NCBI GenBank assembly: GCA_964458015.1 | Contig: CAYWGR010000001.1 | Coordinates: 1 to 64,000 of the forward strand | Length of the DNA stretch: 64,000 nucleotides | Direction: 5' to 3' | Source of the DNA: CAYWGR01 sp964458015 | GTDB lineage: Bacteria > Planctomycetota > Planctomycetia > Pirellulales > Thermoguttaceae | In this document: in pieces, positions 25,230 through 34,212 of the stretch | Layout: each line of letters begins with the position of its first letter | How positions within the stretch are numbered: position 1 is the stretch's first letter | Position numbers and translations under genes: made by a program | The notes under the pieces: generated by a model | Told to the model about the DNA's origin: nothing | Database searches by the model: none | The model's input: only the letters and a program-made list of their open reading frames with translations

Positions 25230-26458
25230 TAAGCCTCCTGTATTGCCGGGCAGTCGCTGACTGGCTCCAACATCGCCATCAATTCAGTCAGTCGCTCTTG
25301 AAAATGAACCACATGTCTGGTGATTGACGGTGTGCGCAGGAGTTGCTCTATGACTGACCGTGAACACGCTTGGTACTTTGCCATGATCCAGACAAACTCG
25401 ACGGTATAGTCGGGGATGAGCTTCAACAGCGACTTGCGTGCGTCATTGATCTCCGAAGTGTCTTTGGGCACCCAACGCGCTCCGTGCTTAACGAGAAGAT
25501 GGATCAGTTTGATTTTCTCTCGACAGTTTTGAGAATCGCCTTGCCTGCTGAAGTAGTCCCGGTGATGCAAGGAAGCGTCGAAGGCCATGCGATTGAGCAG
25601 TCCCAGGATTGCCGAGCAACCGCCCGTCTCCTGGTCGTTGGGGTCCATGCCCTTTTCCAGCAGGCCATGCAAAACGTCAAAACCCTCCTCGCAGCCGATG
25701 TACTGCATGACTTCTTGTGCCACCGGATGCTTTGGGTCGAGACGAATCTTCTTGATGCGAAACACCTCGAAGTGCCTCCACAACGCTGCATAGCCAAGCG
25801 CAGAAAGACCGCCATCCTCATCATCTAGCGCCGCCTGATAGTCGTCCGAGCCTGGAGCGTAAGGGTCGGCCCCGGCCCACAGCAGCAACGATACCCATTT
25901 CAAGTTGCCCTCTTTGCATTGGTGTCTCAGTGCAATGTTGGCCTGCTCTTGAAAACTGGGAAAGCGGTCCTTGTACTGCTTGAATATCCCCAAAACCGAG
26001 CGGTTGCGGCAGCATAACGCCCAGGCCAGAGGATTACCGGTCTCAGCGTCCGCCCCTTTCTCGATGAAATACTCCATGATCTTGGGGTCCCAGGTGGCAA
26101 ACACACGCTCCATGCTGACCGACTTCACATCGTAGCCACGTTCGATGAACAGTTGGACCATGTCGAGCCGGCGCATGTCCAGGGCTTTTTCCATTGGGCC
26201 ATCGTAGCCGGTTGACTCAATAGCGGCTCCGCCTTCCAGGAGAACCTTGACCAAGCTGTGAAATCCGCGTTCAACCGCCGTTTCCAACGGGCTTCGGCGA
26301 CTGACCCGGTGATTCGGATAGACGGGCGAGTTGACCACTTTGCCCGCTGCAATCCACTCTTGGACCTCGAACAGCTTGCCGGCTTTGCACAATCCGATGA
26401 GAGGCTGAATTTCCTCCTGTGTCGCTGCGCGGCGAATTGCTGCAGAGTGGGCTTGCAT
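25229..26458 (-). CDS. Ankyrin-repeat protein
   Basis: About 409 residues of degenerate ankyrin repeats: SPLETAVERGFHSLVKVLLE, MEKALDMRRLDMVQLFIERG, IMEYFIEKGADAETGNPLAW, GNLKWVSLLLWAGADPYAP, GFDVLHGLLEKGMDPNDQ and IKLIHLLVKHGARWV. No signal peptide; probably a cytoplasmic protein-binding scaffold. The ATG at 26458 is used because the open frame to 26476 would begin with TTG. The stop TAG is formed at the IS B junction: the TA comes from the 3-bp target site and the G from the IS end. The pre-insertion sequence would also read TAG, so the protein is not truncated. Confidence 0.8.
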   Translation of the reverse strand: MQAHSAAIRRAATQEEIQPLIGLCKAGKLFEVQEWIAAGKVVNSPVYPNHRVSRRSPLETAVERGFHSLVKVLLEGGAAIESTGYDGPMEKALDMRRLDMVQLFIERGYDVKSVSMERVFATWDPKIMEYFIEKGADAETGNPLAWALCCRNRSVLGIFKQYKDRFPSFQEQANIALRHQCKEGNLKWVSLLLWAGADPYAPGSDDYQAALDDEDGGLSALGYAALWRHFEVFRIKKIRLDPKHPVAQEVMQYIGCEEGFDVLHGLLEKGMDPNDQETGGCSAILGLLNRMAFDASLHHRDYFSRQGDSQNCREKIKLIHLLVKHGARWVPKDTSEINDARKSLLKLIPDYTVEFVWIMAKYQACSRSVIEQLLRTPSITRHVVHFQERLTELMAMLEPVSDCPAIQEA

Positions 26459-26463
26459 GGTTT

Positions 26464-27657
26464 TTACCGCAACCAACTGTAGGATTTCGGTTCTTCGGGC
26501 ACAGGTTCATCCAAGATAGAATGTGGACTTTCGGTCAATGGGTCAAGACGATCAGCCTGTTGGGTTGCCCAGACCAGCCAAGCAGCGAAATCGCCGTCGG
26601 ATTCAATCTGTCCGTGGCTGGCCAAATGTTTGTGCTTTCTCGCCTCGATGTAAGCTCGTACATTCTGGCTTGCTTGCCAACACTCTGCCTGTTGCATCAG
26701 CAATTCAACACGTTTTTGTTCTGTTTGAAACCGTTGCCGTTTCTCGGCACGAAGTTTGGCCTCTTCCTCACGACGCCGCTCTTCTTCACGCCTTTGTTGC
26801 GCCAATCGTTCTTGCTCCGCCTCGTGTTCTTTCATACGAGCAGCAAAACTTACCAACCCGGCAACGAATTTGTTCAGGCGATCTTCGACCTTGTGTTTCT
26901 CGGAGTCACGCCATGATTTTCTGCAGCCGCTGGCCCAGTACGCATTTGCATCGCTAATGTGCAATACCAAGCAACCGGAGGGAATCCGCTTCACATTGAA
27001 TCGGCTGTGACCAAATTCATAACGGCCATCCAGGTCATGGTCCTTGGGCTGTTCACGCCGTGCGTCAAGCGTCTCCGTAATGCTAAAATGAATACACACA
27101 TCGAGAATCTGGACGCTTGGCCCCGATGCGACTTTGTATCCGCGCTGCTCCAGGGCTTTGAGCAGGGCGTCCATAATCAGCAAGGACCGCCGCAAGCTGG
27201 CCTTCGACACGCGAATGTCTAGCGGCGTCTTTTCTGGAAGAACAATCAAGTTGTTTTCGTCAGTCTTTGCCGTCTGTAATTCTTGATTCGCGTCACTGAT
27301 GAGCTGGTGCGCCCCTCGCAGGCTCTCGGCGACTTCGATCTTGGCTTCCAGCTTCTCTTCCTCTGCCTTCTTCTGCTCAACCGTGTCTCGCAAGACGGGT
27401 GACGAGACGCGGCATCTGTCTGGGTCGCGCAACGGAATCTTGCACTCATCGCCTGGGTTCGGCAGTCTGGCCTGAGGCGGAGCCTTGCCAAACTCCTTCT
27501 TCGCCCAATATCCTCTCGGCGGTCGGGGAATGTCGTGCTTGCGGCAAATCTTCGCCAAGCCGACATCCGAAATGCCATAGCGAGTTGCCAGTCGGCGCAT
27601 GGGTTCGGCCCATACCAGATCGTAGAGTTGCTTTCGGGTGACGGTAGTTGTCTTCAT
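26464..27657 (-). CDS. HTH-type protein with coiled coil, unknown function
   Basis: About 397 residues. The N-terminus (RKQLYDLVWAEPMRRLATRY then GISDVGLAKICRKHDIPRPP and RGYWAK) is a helix-turn-helix-like module seen in a family of uncharacterised bacterial proteins. The middle has LASLRRSLLIMDALLKALE-type helices and a beta segment (VQILDVCIHFSITETLD). Residues about 295-350 form a highly charged coiled coil (EAEQERLAQQRREEERRREE). Ribosome site AGGGAGGA directly precedes the ATG at 27657. It ends 5 nt before the ankyrin gene starts, so the two are likely one operon. I cannot assign a function. Confidence 0.75.
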   Translation of the reverse strand: MKTTTVTRKQLYDLVWAEPMRRLATRYGISDVGLAKICRKHDIPRPPRGYWAKKEFGKAPPQARLPNPGDECKIPLRDPDRCRVSSPVLRDTVEQKKAEEEKLEAKIEVAESLRGAHQLISDANQELQTAKTDENNLIVLPEKTPLDIRVSKASLRRSLLIMDALLKALEQRGYKVASGPSVQILDVCIHFSITETLDARREQPKDHDLDGRYEFGHSRFNVKRIPSGCLVLHISDANAYWASGCRKSWRDSEKHKVEDRLNKFVAGLVSFAARMKEHEAEQERLAQQRREEERRREEEAKLRAEKRQRFQTEQKRVELLMQQAECWQASQNVRAYIEARKHKHLASHGQIESDGDFAAWLVWATQQADRLDPLTESPHSILDEPVPEEPKSYSWLR

Positions 27658-27858
27658 TTCCTCCCTCCGGTTGTCCGACATGCCTGTCGAACACAAGCAT
27701 TCACCGGCCGCAATCAAGCGGTTTTCTCATTGGTCTCCTTGCGGTATGATAGCTGACAGAGGTTGTGGGAAAAAGGGACTTGCCTTTTGAGTAAACAATG
27801 AATGAAAGCCAAATAACGTACTTTAATCGTGAAGGCTTTTTTGGGCGAGAGTAGACAT

Positions 27859-28275
27859 ATGCGTGAAATCATCCCAGGCAAACTGTGGCTCGGCAATGCA
27901 GGAGACGGACGTGACCCTGCGCGTCTGTTGGAGGCTGGAATTGTCGCGGTAGTCAACGTCGCTGTGGAAGAACCGTCGTCCAGCCTGCCTCGCACTATGA
28001 TTTACTGCCACTTCCCGATCATGGACGGCGCACAGGAGTGCGAAGGCGTTCTCGCCGCTGCGATCCAAACACTGGTATCCTTGCTGAGGAACCAAGTCCC
28101 CGTCTTGGTCCACTGCGGTGCTGGAATGAGCCGATCCCCAGCAATCGCGGCCGCTGCCCTCGCCATCATTGAAGGCGGAAACCCAGAGGACCGGCTACGA
28201 CAGCTCGTATCGGGGCACCCTCACGACGTCTCACCGCAACTGTGGGAGGCTGTCCACAGGATTTGCTGTAAATGA
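27859..28275 (+). CDS. Dual-specificity-type protein phosphatase
   Basis: 138 residues with the Cys-based phosphatase loop VHCGAGMSRSP (HCx5R), the upstream general-acid region FPIMDGAQ, and the opening REIIPGKLWLGNAGDG common to dual-specificity phosphatases. Cytoplasmic. It may dephosphorylate protein Ser, Thr or Tyr residues, or phospho-sugar or RNA substrates as some relatives do. The ATG at 27859 is favoured over a GTG at 27829. It is separated from the helicase gene by 279 nt, so it need not be part of the defence operon. Confidence 0.82.
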   Translation: MREIIPGKLWLGNAGDGRDPARLLEAGIVAVVNVAVEEPSSSLPRTMIYCHFPIMDGAQECEGVLAAAIQTLVSLLRNQVPVLVHCGAGMSRSPAIAAAALAIIEGGNPEDRLRQLVSGHPHDVSPQLWEAVHRICCK

Positions 28276-28554
28276 ACCATGCCCACTCTTGTTAAGCTGC
28301 CGCTTCGTTTCCTCGCCATGCTTTGGGCTTCGCCCTATTACCGAATCATCGCATATCGCCTGCTTGCATGGGGGGATTCCCAAACCCGCTGCAAATCCTT
28401 ATGATGGGGGGATTCAAAAATTGGCATCTTTCACGGTCATTCGCATGTTTTTTCATCTTGGTCGCAGCAGACCAGAAGATACTCCTGCCAACAGGGGGTG
28501 AATCCGTGAAATGAGACGATAACTGCCGCCTCGCGCCTGCTTTGGGGTACAGAG

Positions 28555-31500
28555 ATGAGCATCCACGACATCCTGAATCAGATTTCCGAGGGAACAATTC
28601 TCGAAGGCCCACACTGGACCGAGCCAGTCAAGGTGCTGACCGTTAAAGTTCGAGCGAACCGAATTGAGATTCAAGCGGTTGGAATTCATACGAAACGACT
28701 GTGGAACAAGTTGCTGAATGCGGAGGATTTCGGCAAATCTGTCAAAATCACCAACGCCGGCCAGTTGGCCATTCTCGATGGCAATCCCACGCACTTCCGG
28801 CTTGCTGCCGAGGCTCATCGGATTCGGCTGGCGTATCAGTATGACCCTCACTTCGCCGTTTCGGTCTCGCAGGTCGATCCGCTGCCGCATCAGATGGACG
28901 CTGTTTACGGCCATTTGCTCACCCAACCCCGCATCCGCTTTCTGATTGCCGACGACCCTGGGGCCGGTAAGACCATCATGGGTGGGTTGACGATCAAGGA
29001 ACTCAAGTTCCGTGCCCTGGTCGAACGTATTCTCATCGTTACGCCGGCGAATCTCACCGACCAGTGGCGGCGCGAACTCCACGAGAAGTTTGGCGAGAGC
29101 TTTTGCGTCGTCAACCGCGCCACGGTCAGTGCCGCCTATGGCCGTAATGTCTGGGAAGACTCACCTCAGTGTATCACCTCAATCGACTTCCTTGCTCGGC
29201 AAGACGATATATTCAATCTGCTGCGGGACGTTCATTGGGATTTGGTCATTGTGGACGAAGCCCACAAAATGGCTGCCTACAAATACGGCAACAAGATCAA
29301 CAAAACCCAACGGTACGAATTGGGCGAGTTCTTGCGTGAGCATACCGATCATTTTCTCTTTCTAACAGCCACGCCGCACAAGGGCGATCCCGATAATTTT
29401 GCCTTGCTGCTGCAATTGCTCGACCGTGACCTCTATGCGACGGGCAACATCCTGGCCGAAGCAACGGCTCACAATGAAAACCGCATTATGATCCGTCGCC
29501 TCAAGGAGGACATGAAGAAGTTCGACGGTTCGCCGTGCTTTCCGCCCCGGCATGTCAAAACGCTCTCCTACCGGCTTCGTGGCGAAGAGTTGGACCTGTA
29601 TGATGCGGTCACTGAATACGTACAGAACAACTTCCAGCGTGCGATGGCAGCCGAGAACCGCAATGTCGGCCTCGCATTGACAGTTCTTCAACGTCGGTTG
29701 GCGTCGAGTGTTGCCGCGATTCGGCTATCATTGGAACGTCGCCTCAGAAGGCTCAAAGAACTTCGCAAGTTGGGCAAGCTCAAGCAGGAATACGGCGAAA
29801 TCCCCGACGATCTCGACGATCTCGCCGAGGCCGACCGCTGGCAGTTCGAGGATGAATTGGTCGAACGCCTCACAATGGCCGAGAACATGGCCGAATTAGA
29901 GGCCGAAATCGAAGAGTTGGACCGGCTGGTTCGTCAAGCCAAGCATACTGAGAAGAACGTCGCGGAAACCAAGTTCGAGGAACTTCGCAACGTGATTTCC
30001 GAACACCTTGCCGGACGAGCCGAGCGTCTCTTGGTGTTCACCGAACACAAAGACACGCTCGACTTCCTGGTCGGCAAGCTCACCGACCTCGGGTTCTATT
30101 GCTGCACGATCCACGGCGGCATGACCTTGGAAAAACGCATCGCCGCCGAACGTGAGTTTTTCGAGCGGTGCCCTTCGGTCATGGTGGCCACCGAAGCGGC
30201 GGGCGAAGGCATCAATCTCCAGTTTTGCTCGCTGATGGTCAACTACGACATCCCGTGGAACCCAAACCGGCTCGAACAGCGCATGGGCCGCATCCACCGT
30301 TACAAGCAGCAGCAAGAGGCGATGATCTTCAACCTCGTGGCCGAAAACACCCGCGAAGGCGAGGTCATGCAATGCCTGCTCCGAAAATTGGAAGACATGC
30401 GTCGGGCATTGGGCAGCGACCGCGTATACGACGTGATCGGCGAGATTGTTCCTGCCCCAAAGTTCGATGCGTTGATGAAGGATTGGCTGGCCCGCCGCAA
30501 AACGATGGCCGAGATTCTCGCCGAAATCGACCTTTCGACCGATGAAGAGCAGGTTGCCCGCATCCGCGCCGACATGCAGGACCAGTCGCTTGGCTCACGC
30601 TATATCGACATGAGCAAGCTGCTGGCCGATCAGCAACAAAGCAAATGCCACCGGCTCATGCCCGAGTATATCGAGAAGTTCTTTATCGAGGCGTACCGTT
30701 CGTTCGGCGGTGCGATCGCGCCGGTCAAGGATCGGAAAGGCATCTGGTCGATCGGCCGCGTGCCGCCCGACTTGCGAAAACTGCCCGAGCGCATCGAACG
30801 CCGTTGTGGCAGGATTGGCACCACCTACCCGCAGATTACGTTCGACAAAGAGCAGGTCGTCGGCTACACGAATCTGGAGTTCGTTGGTCCCGGCCATCCG
30901 CTTTTCGAGGGCGTTGTCGAGCGAGTGCTGACGGAATACGGTTCGTCGCTTCGTCAAGGCGCGTGCTTCTTCAATGCTGACGCCACAGAGCCCACGGTTC
31001 TCTGGCTCCTAAAATGCGGTGTGGAAGATGGTCGCGGGCAGATGGTTGGCCAACGGCTGTTTGCCCTGCATCTGTCGTCCGAGCAATTCCGAAAGAGTCA
31101 GCCGTATGCCTTGCTCGACCTCAAATCGCCCGAAACCGCACTGGAAGTGCCTCCGCCGATTCGTCAGGCCGCCACTGACCAAGATCGCGTCATCGACTGG
31201 TCGCTGGATGGGGTTACGCCCGAATACTTCGACGAAATCAAACAGCGGCGAACCCGTGAATTGGGCATCAAGGAGAAATACGTCCGCAAATCGCTCCAAT
31301 TCCTCATCAGTCAGTCGAACAAGAAGATCGCCAAGTACGACGGCCAGTTGCGACAATTGCGGCTCGACGACGATCCGAATCGTCTGAGCATCCAGGGCAA
31401 TCGTGCGAAGGAGGAGGCCCGCCGCGCCGAGATTTCCCAGCGTCTCAAAGATCGACTGGCGGAAATTGAGCAGGAACGTCATCTCTCCGAAAAGCCGCCG

Positions 31501-31959
31501 GAGATTTTGGGCGTGGCGGTGATCTTGCCATCTCCACGCGACGTGGTGGCTTCGGTTGAAGGCATGGAGAACGACCCAGAAGTGGAAGCCATCGCCATCG
31601 AACACACCAAGCAACACGAACTCGCCGAGGGCCGCAAGCCGGTATCGGTCGAGGAGGAGAATTGCGGCTGGGACATCACCTCGTTGTGCGACGGTCAGAT
31701 TGCCCGATACATCGAGGTCAAAGGCCGTGCCGGCGTTGGTGGCGTGGCGCTCACGCCCAACGAATGGATCAAGGCCCAGCGATTCGGCCGCGACTACTGG
31801 TTGTATATCGTGGTCAACTGCAAAACGCAACCTGAACTCCACCTGATCCAAGACCCGGCGTCGAAGCTGAATCCCAGGGAGGAGGTCAGCGTGGTGCGGT
31901 ACATGATCGGGCAGGCAGACTGGAAGAAGGCTTCGATTTGCCCCTTGGAGCCGAACTGA
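28555..31959 (+). CDS. SNF2-type helicase with C-terminal DUF3883 (BrxHII-like)
   Basis: 1134 residues. The helicase core has ADDPGAGKTIMGGL (Walker A, near residue 133), VDEAHKMAAYKYGN (motif II, near 233), LTATPHKGDPDNF (motif III), LVFTEHKDTLDFL, VATEAAGEGINLQ and RLEQRMGRIHRYKQ (motif VI). A DUF3883-like segment near residues 1035-1090 (GWDITSLCDGQIARYIEVKG) resembles a degenerate PDDEXK nuclease fold. This layout is that of helicases linked to DUF1156 methyltransferases and DUF499 ATPases in BREX type 3/5-like islands. It should translocate on DNA in phage recognition or restriction (inference). First gene of the long co-directional run. Confidence 0.88.
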   Translation: MSIHDILNQISEGTILEGPHWTEPVKVLTVKVRANRIEIQAVGIHTKRLWNKLLNAEDFGKSVKITNAGQLAILDGNPTHFRLAAEAHRIRLAYQYDPHFAVSVSQVDPLPHQMDAVYGHLLTQPRIRFLIADDPGAGKTIMGGLTIKELKFRALVERILIVTPANLTDQWRRELHEKFGESFCVVNRATVSAAYGRNVWEDSPQCITSIDFLARQDDIFNLLRDVHWDLVIVDEAHKMAAYKYGNKINKTQRYELGEFLREHTDHFLFLTATPHKGDPDNFALLLQLLDRDLYATGNILAEATAHNENRIMIRRLKEDMKKFDGSPCFPPRHVKTLSYRLRGEELDLYDAVTEYVQNNFQRAMAAENRNVGLALTVLQRRLASSVAAIRLSLERRLRRLKELRKLGKLKQEYGEIPDDLDDLAEADRWQFEDELVERLTMAENMAELEAEIEELDRLVRQAKHTEKNVAETKFEELRNVISEHLAGRAERLLVFTEHKDTLDFLVGKLTDLGFYCCTIHGGMTLEKRIAAEREFFERCPSVMVATEAAGEGINLQFCSLMVNYDIPWNPNRLEQRMGRIHRYKQQQEAMIFNLVAENTREGEVMQCLLRKLEDMRRALGSDRVYDVIGEIVPAPKFDALMKDWLARRKTMAEILAEIDLSTDEEQVARIRADMQDQSLGSRYIDMSKLLADQQQSKCHRLMPEYIEKFFIEAYRSFGGAIAPVKDRKGIWSIGRVPPDLRKLPERIERRCGRIGTTYPQITFDKEQVVGYTNLEFVGPGHPLFEGVVERVLTEYGSSLRQGACFFNADATEPTVLWLLKCGVEDGRGQMVGQRLFALHLSSEQFRKSQPYALLDLKSPETALEVPPPIRQAATDQDRVIDWSLDGVTPEYFDEIKQRRTRELGIKEKYVRKSLQFLISQSNKKIAKYDGQLRQLRLDDDPNRLSIQGNRAKEEARRAEISQRLKDRLAEIEQERHLSEKPPEILGVAVILPSPRDVVASVEGMENDPEVEAIAIEHTKQHELAEGRKPVSVEEENCGWDITSLCDGQIARYIEVKGRAGVGGVALTPNEWIKAQRFGRDYWLYIVVNCKTQPELHLIQDPASKLNPREEVSVVRYMIGQADWKKASICPLEPN

Positions 31960-33281
31960 TGAACGCTGTGCGATCTCTCGGATCGAACGATACGTCGTGT
32001 CCACGCTGCAAGAAGCAAGGGGCGCTGAGACGGTGCATGGTGAACCGCCACAACATCGTGTATCGGTGTTCCGCTTGTCGAACTATCGAGATGGAACCGT
32101 TGCCGAGATTTCCTAAACAGATCGTTTATCTCGACCAGTGCGCTTTGAGCAACATTGCCAAACAGAAGGACACTTTCTGGGCAAAGTTGCACAAGAAGCT
32201 CAACGACCTGATTGGCCTCCAACTGATTGCTTGTCCTTGGTCTCGCATTCATCGTGAAGAGTCGATGCTCACTGTGCAATGGCGAGACCAGTTGCAGACG
32301 CTTTACAAGCAACTTGCTGGCGATGACCAGTTTCGGTCGCCGGACGAAATCGAGTTGGCTCAGTTGCAGAAAGTCCTGCACTGCTACCTCGGCCAAGCGG
32401 AAGCCTCTAAGGTAGACGACAGGTGGCGCGAGGCGTTGAAGGAAGACCCTCATCGCTTTACTGGCGATATGATTGTCACATGCCACTTTCCAGCAAACGA
32501 GTTGGTCGTTACCAGCGTCAGCCAACGAAAACAGTCTGCCCACAACGGGATGGAGGAAGTCGGCAACTATTGGAAGCAGAATCCGCAGTGCTTTCGGAAA
32601 GCGGTAGAGGCGGAAATCGAGGGCTATGGGCGGAACCTGATCGCTGCCTATCGAGAACTCGCCAATGGCCCGAAGCAGATTGAAGGAATGCTTTCGGGGG
32701 AACTCCTGGAGGTCTATCGTTCCTTGGTGCGTCCCGGTGAGTTCAATCCCAAAACGCCACCCGGTCTCCAGTCCGGTGTGCAATTGGTTCATTGGCTTGC
32801 GTGTGAGGTACAAAAGGTTCGGCTAGAGGAAAACGACCCAGTTTCGATCGTAGAGGACTTCTTCAAGTCCAAGTTTATGTCTTTTGTCCCGTTCATCGAC
32901 ATTCAGAGTCGTCTTTGGGCAAGCATTGCCATGCAAACGCAGAGCGACAAGCACCCCCGCAATCCGAAATCCAGTGACGGCTATGATGTAGACGCCGTTT
33001 CCTACTACGCCCCATACTGTGATGCGATGTTTCTCGACGAAGAGTTTCGTGGCTTGGCGTCAAAGGGAACCGTGGATGTGCCGGGGCGATACCATGTCAA
33101 GTTGTTCTCCGCGAAGCACCGGAACGAATTCATGGACTACCTTGAGCACATCCGTCAGTTGAGCCTGGTACCTGAACACATCGAGCGTCTGGCTCTTGTG
33201 TATCCCGAATGGGCTGCCCTAGTGCCACACATTGCTGCCCGCAGGGAAATGGCAAATGCAGGAGAAGGAGATAATGGCTAG
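31959..33281 (+). CDS. Zinc-ribbon protein with PIN-like start, unknown function
   Basis: 440 residues. The N-terminus is a zinc ribbon (SCPRCKKQGALRRC and YRCSACRT, a CxxC...CxxC pair). Then comes KQIVYLDQCALSNIAKQK, which resembles the first strand of PIN-like nucleases, with an Asp followed by a Ser/Asn-containing helix. Later acidic positions (YDVDAVSYYAPYCDAMFLDE) could complete such a site. The central part is alpha-helical without a family I recognise. It starts at the TGATG overlap with the helicase stop, with GGAG upstream, so it is tightly coupled to it. A nuclease or RNA-binding role is a guess. Confidence 0.75.
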   Translation: MNAVRSLGSNDTSCPRCKKQGALRRCMVNRHNIVYRCSACRTIEMEPLPRFPKQIVYLDQCALSNIAKQKDTFWAKLHKKLNDLIGLQLIACPWSRIHREESMLTVQWRDQLQTLYKQLAGDDQFRSPDEIELAQLQKVLHCYLGQAEASKVDDRWREALKEDPHRFTGDMIVTCHFPANELVVTSVSQRKQSAHNGMEEVGNYWKQNPQCFRKAVEAEIEGYGRNLIAAYRELANGPKQIEGMLSGELLEVYRSLVRPGEFNPKTPPGLQSGVQLVHWLACEVQKVRLEENDPVSIVEDFFKSKFMSFVPFIDIQSRLWASIAMQTQSDKHPRNPKSSDGYDVDAVSYYAPYCDAMFLDEEFRGLASKGTVDVPGRYHVKLFSAKHRNEFMDYLEHIRQLSLVPEHIERLALVYPEWAALVPHIAARREMANAGEGDNG

Positions 33282-34173
33282 TTTCTGGCAAGAAGTCTTC
33301 TTCGAGAATCTGGTCGAGGCGTCACGGCAGACGGGCGATGCCCGACTGGCGACGGCCACGGTCCGCCCTCGCAAGAAGACTGCCAGCTACCAGCACCCAC
33401 AATGCCAGCGGGTCGAATGTGTCTTCGGGGACAATCGAATCAGCGGTAACGAAGATTCCCAGGTGCTGATCGTCGAGTGTGAACCCAAACGCGGCACCGA
33501 AATCGACGAATCGGCCTTGCGCAAGGAACTGTCCGATGCCGGGGCAGGCGGCGACATGCGTGTGAACGATGGCATGTTGTTCATCCAGTACCGCTGGGGG
33601 TTCGGGCGCGAGACGCCATTCCCCATCCATGATCGGCACCAGATTGAGCAGGCTACCCAATGGACCATCGCGGCGCTAAAGGCGATGTTCGCCCACATGG
33701 AACGCCGGCAGAAGGTTGTTAGGGCATCCGCCCCCAACCGACCTAACGGCTGTGCGTCTGACTTCACTCTGGCCGTCGAGCAGTACCTCGAAGACCTCCT
33801 GGTAGCCCAATGGCAGTCGCTCGGCTGGGCCACCGACCTGGAGTATCTTGGCCGGCAGGTGCCGTGTGGAACTCTCGGGCGCATCGACATCCTGGCCAGA
33901 GATCGCATAACGAGCGATTATGTCGTCGTCGAGTTGAAACGCGATCAGACCAACGATGAGGTCATCGGCCAATTGTCCCGTTACATGGGCTGGGCTGCCG
34001 AACACAAGACCTCGCCTCATGGCGCAACTGTCCGGGGTATTGTTGTGGTTCACGAGCTTACCCCCAAATTGCGGGCAGCGGCTTCGGCACACCATAACAT
34101 TGACGTTTACGAGTACAAATTGACCGTGGCTCTCAGTCTCGCTCCATTGTGCAACAGAGGCGTCGAGGTATAA
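33274..34173 (+). CDS. NucS-like (DUF91) PDDEXK endonuclease
   Basis: 299 residues. The C-terminal 130 residues carry a PDDEXK nuclease core like that of NucS/EndoMS: AVEQYLEDLLVAQWQSLGW, GRIDILARDRITSDYVVVEL ending in ELKRD, and GQLSRYMGWAAEH. The Asp and the ELK triad are all present. The N-terminal part (VFGDNRISGNEDSQVLIVEC) is unassigned. The ATG at 33274 follows a perfect GGAGAAGGAG and overlaps the previous stop by 8 nt. In a defence setting it could cut foreign or mismatched/modified DNA (inference). Confidence 0.8.
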   Translation: MASFWQEVFFENLVEASRQTGDARLATATVRPRKKTASYQHPQCQRVECVFGDNRISGNEDSQVLIVECEPKRGTEIDESALRKELSDAGAGGDMRVNDGMLFIQYRWGFGRETPFPIHDRHQIEQATQWTIAALKAMFAHMERRQKVVRASAPNRPNGCASDFTLAVEQYLEDLLVAQWQSLGWATDLEYLGRQVPCGTLGRIDILARDRITSDYVVVELKRDQTNDEVIGQLSRYMGWAAEHKTSPHGATVRGIVVVHELTPKLRAAASAHHNIDVYEYKLTVALSLAPLCNRGVEV

Positions 34174-34212
34174 CATTGCTTTCTGTGCCGAATAGTGAGA
34201 AAAAAGTACATA

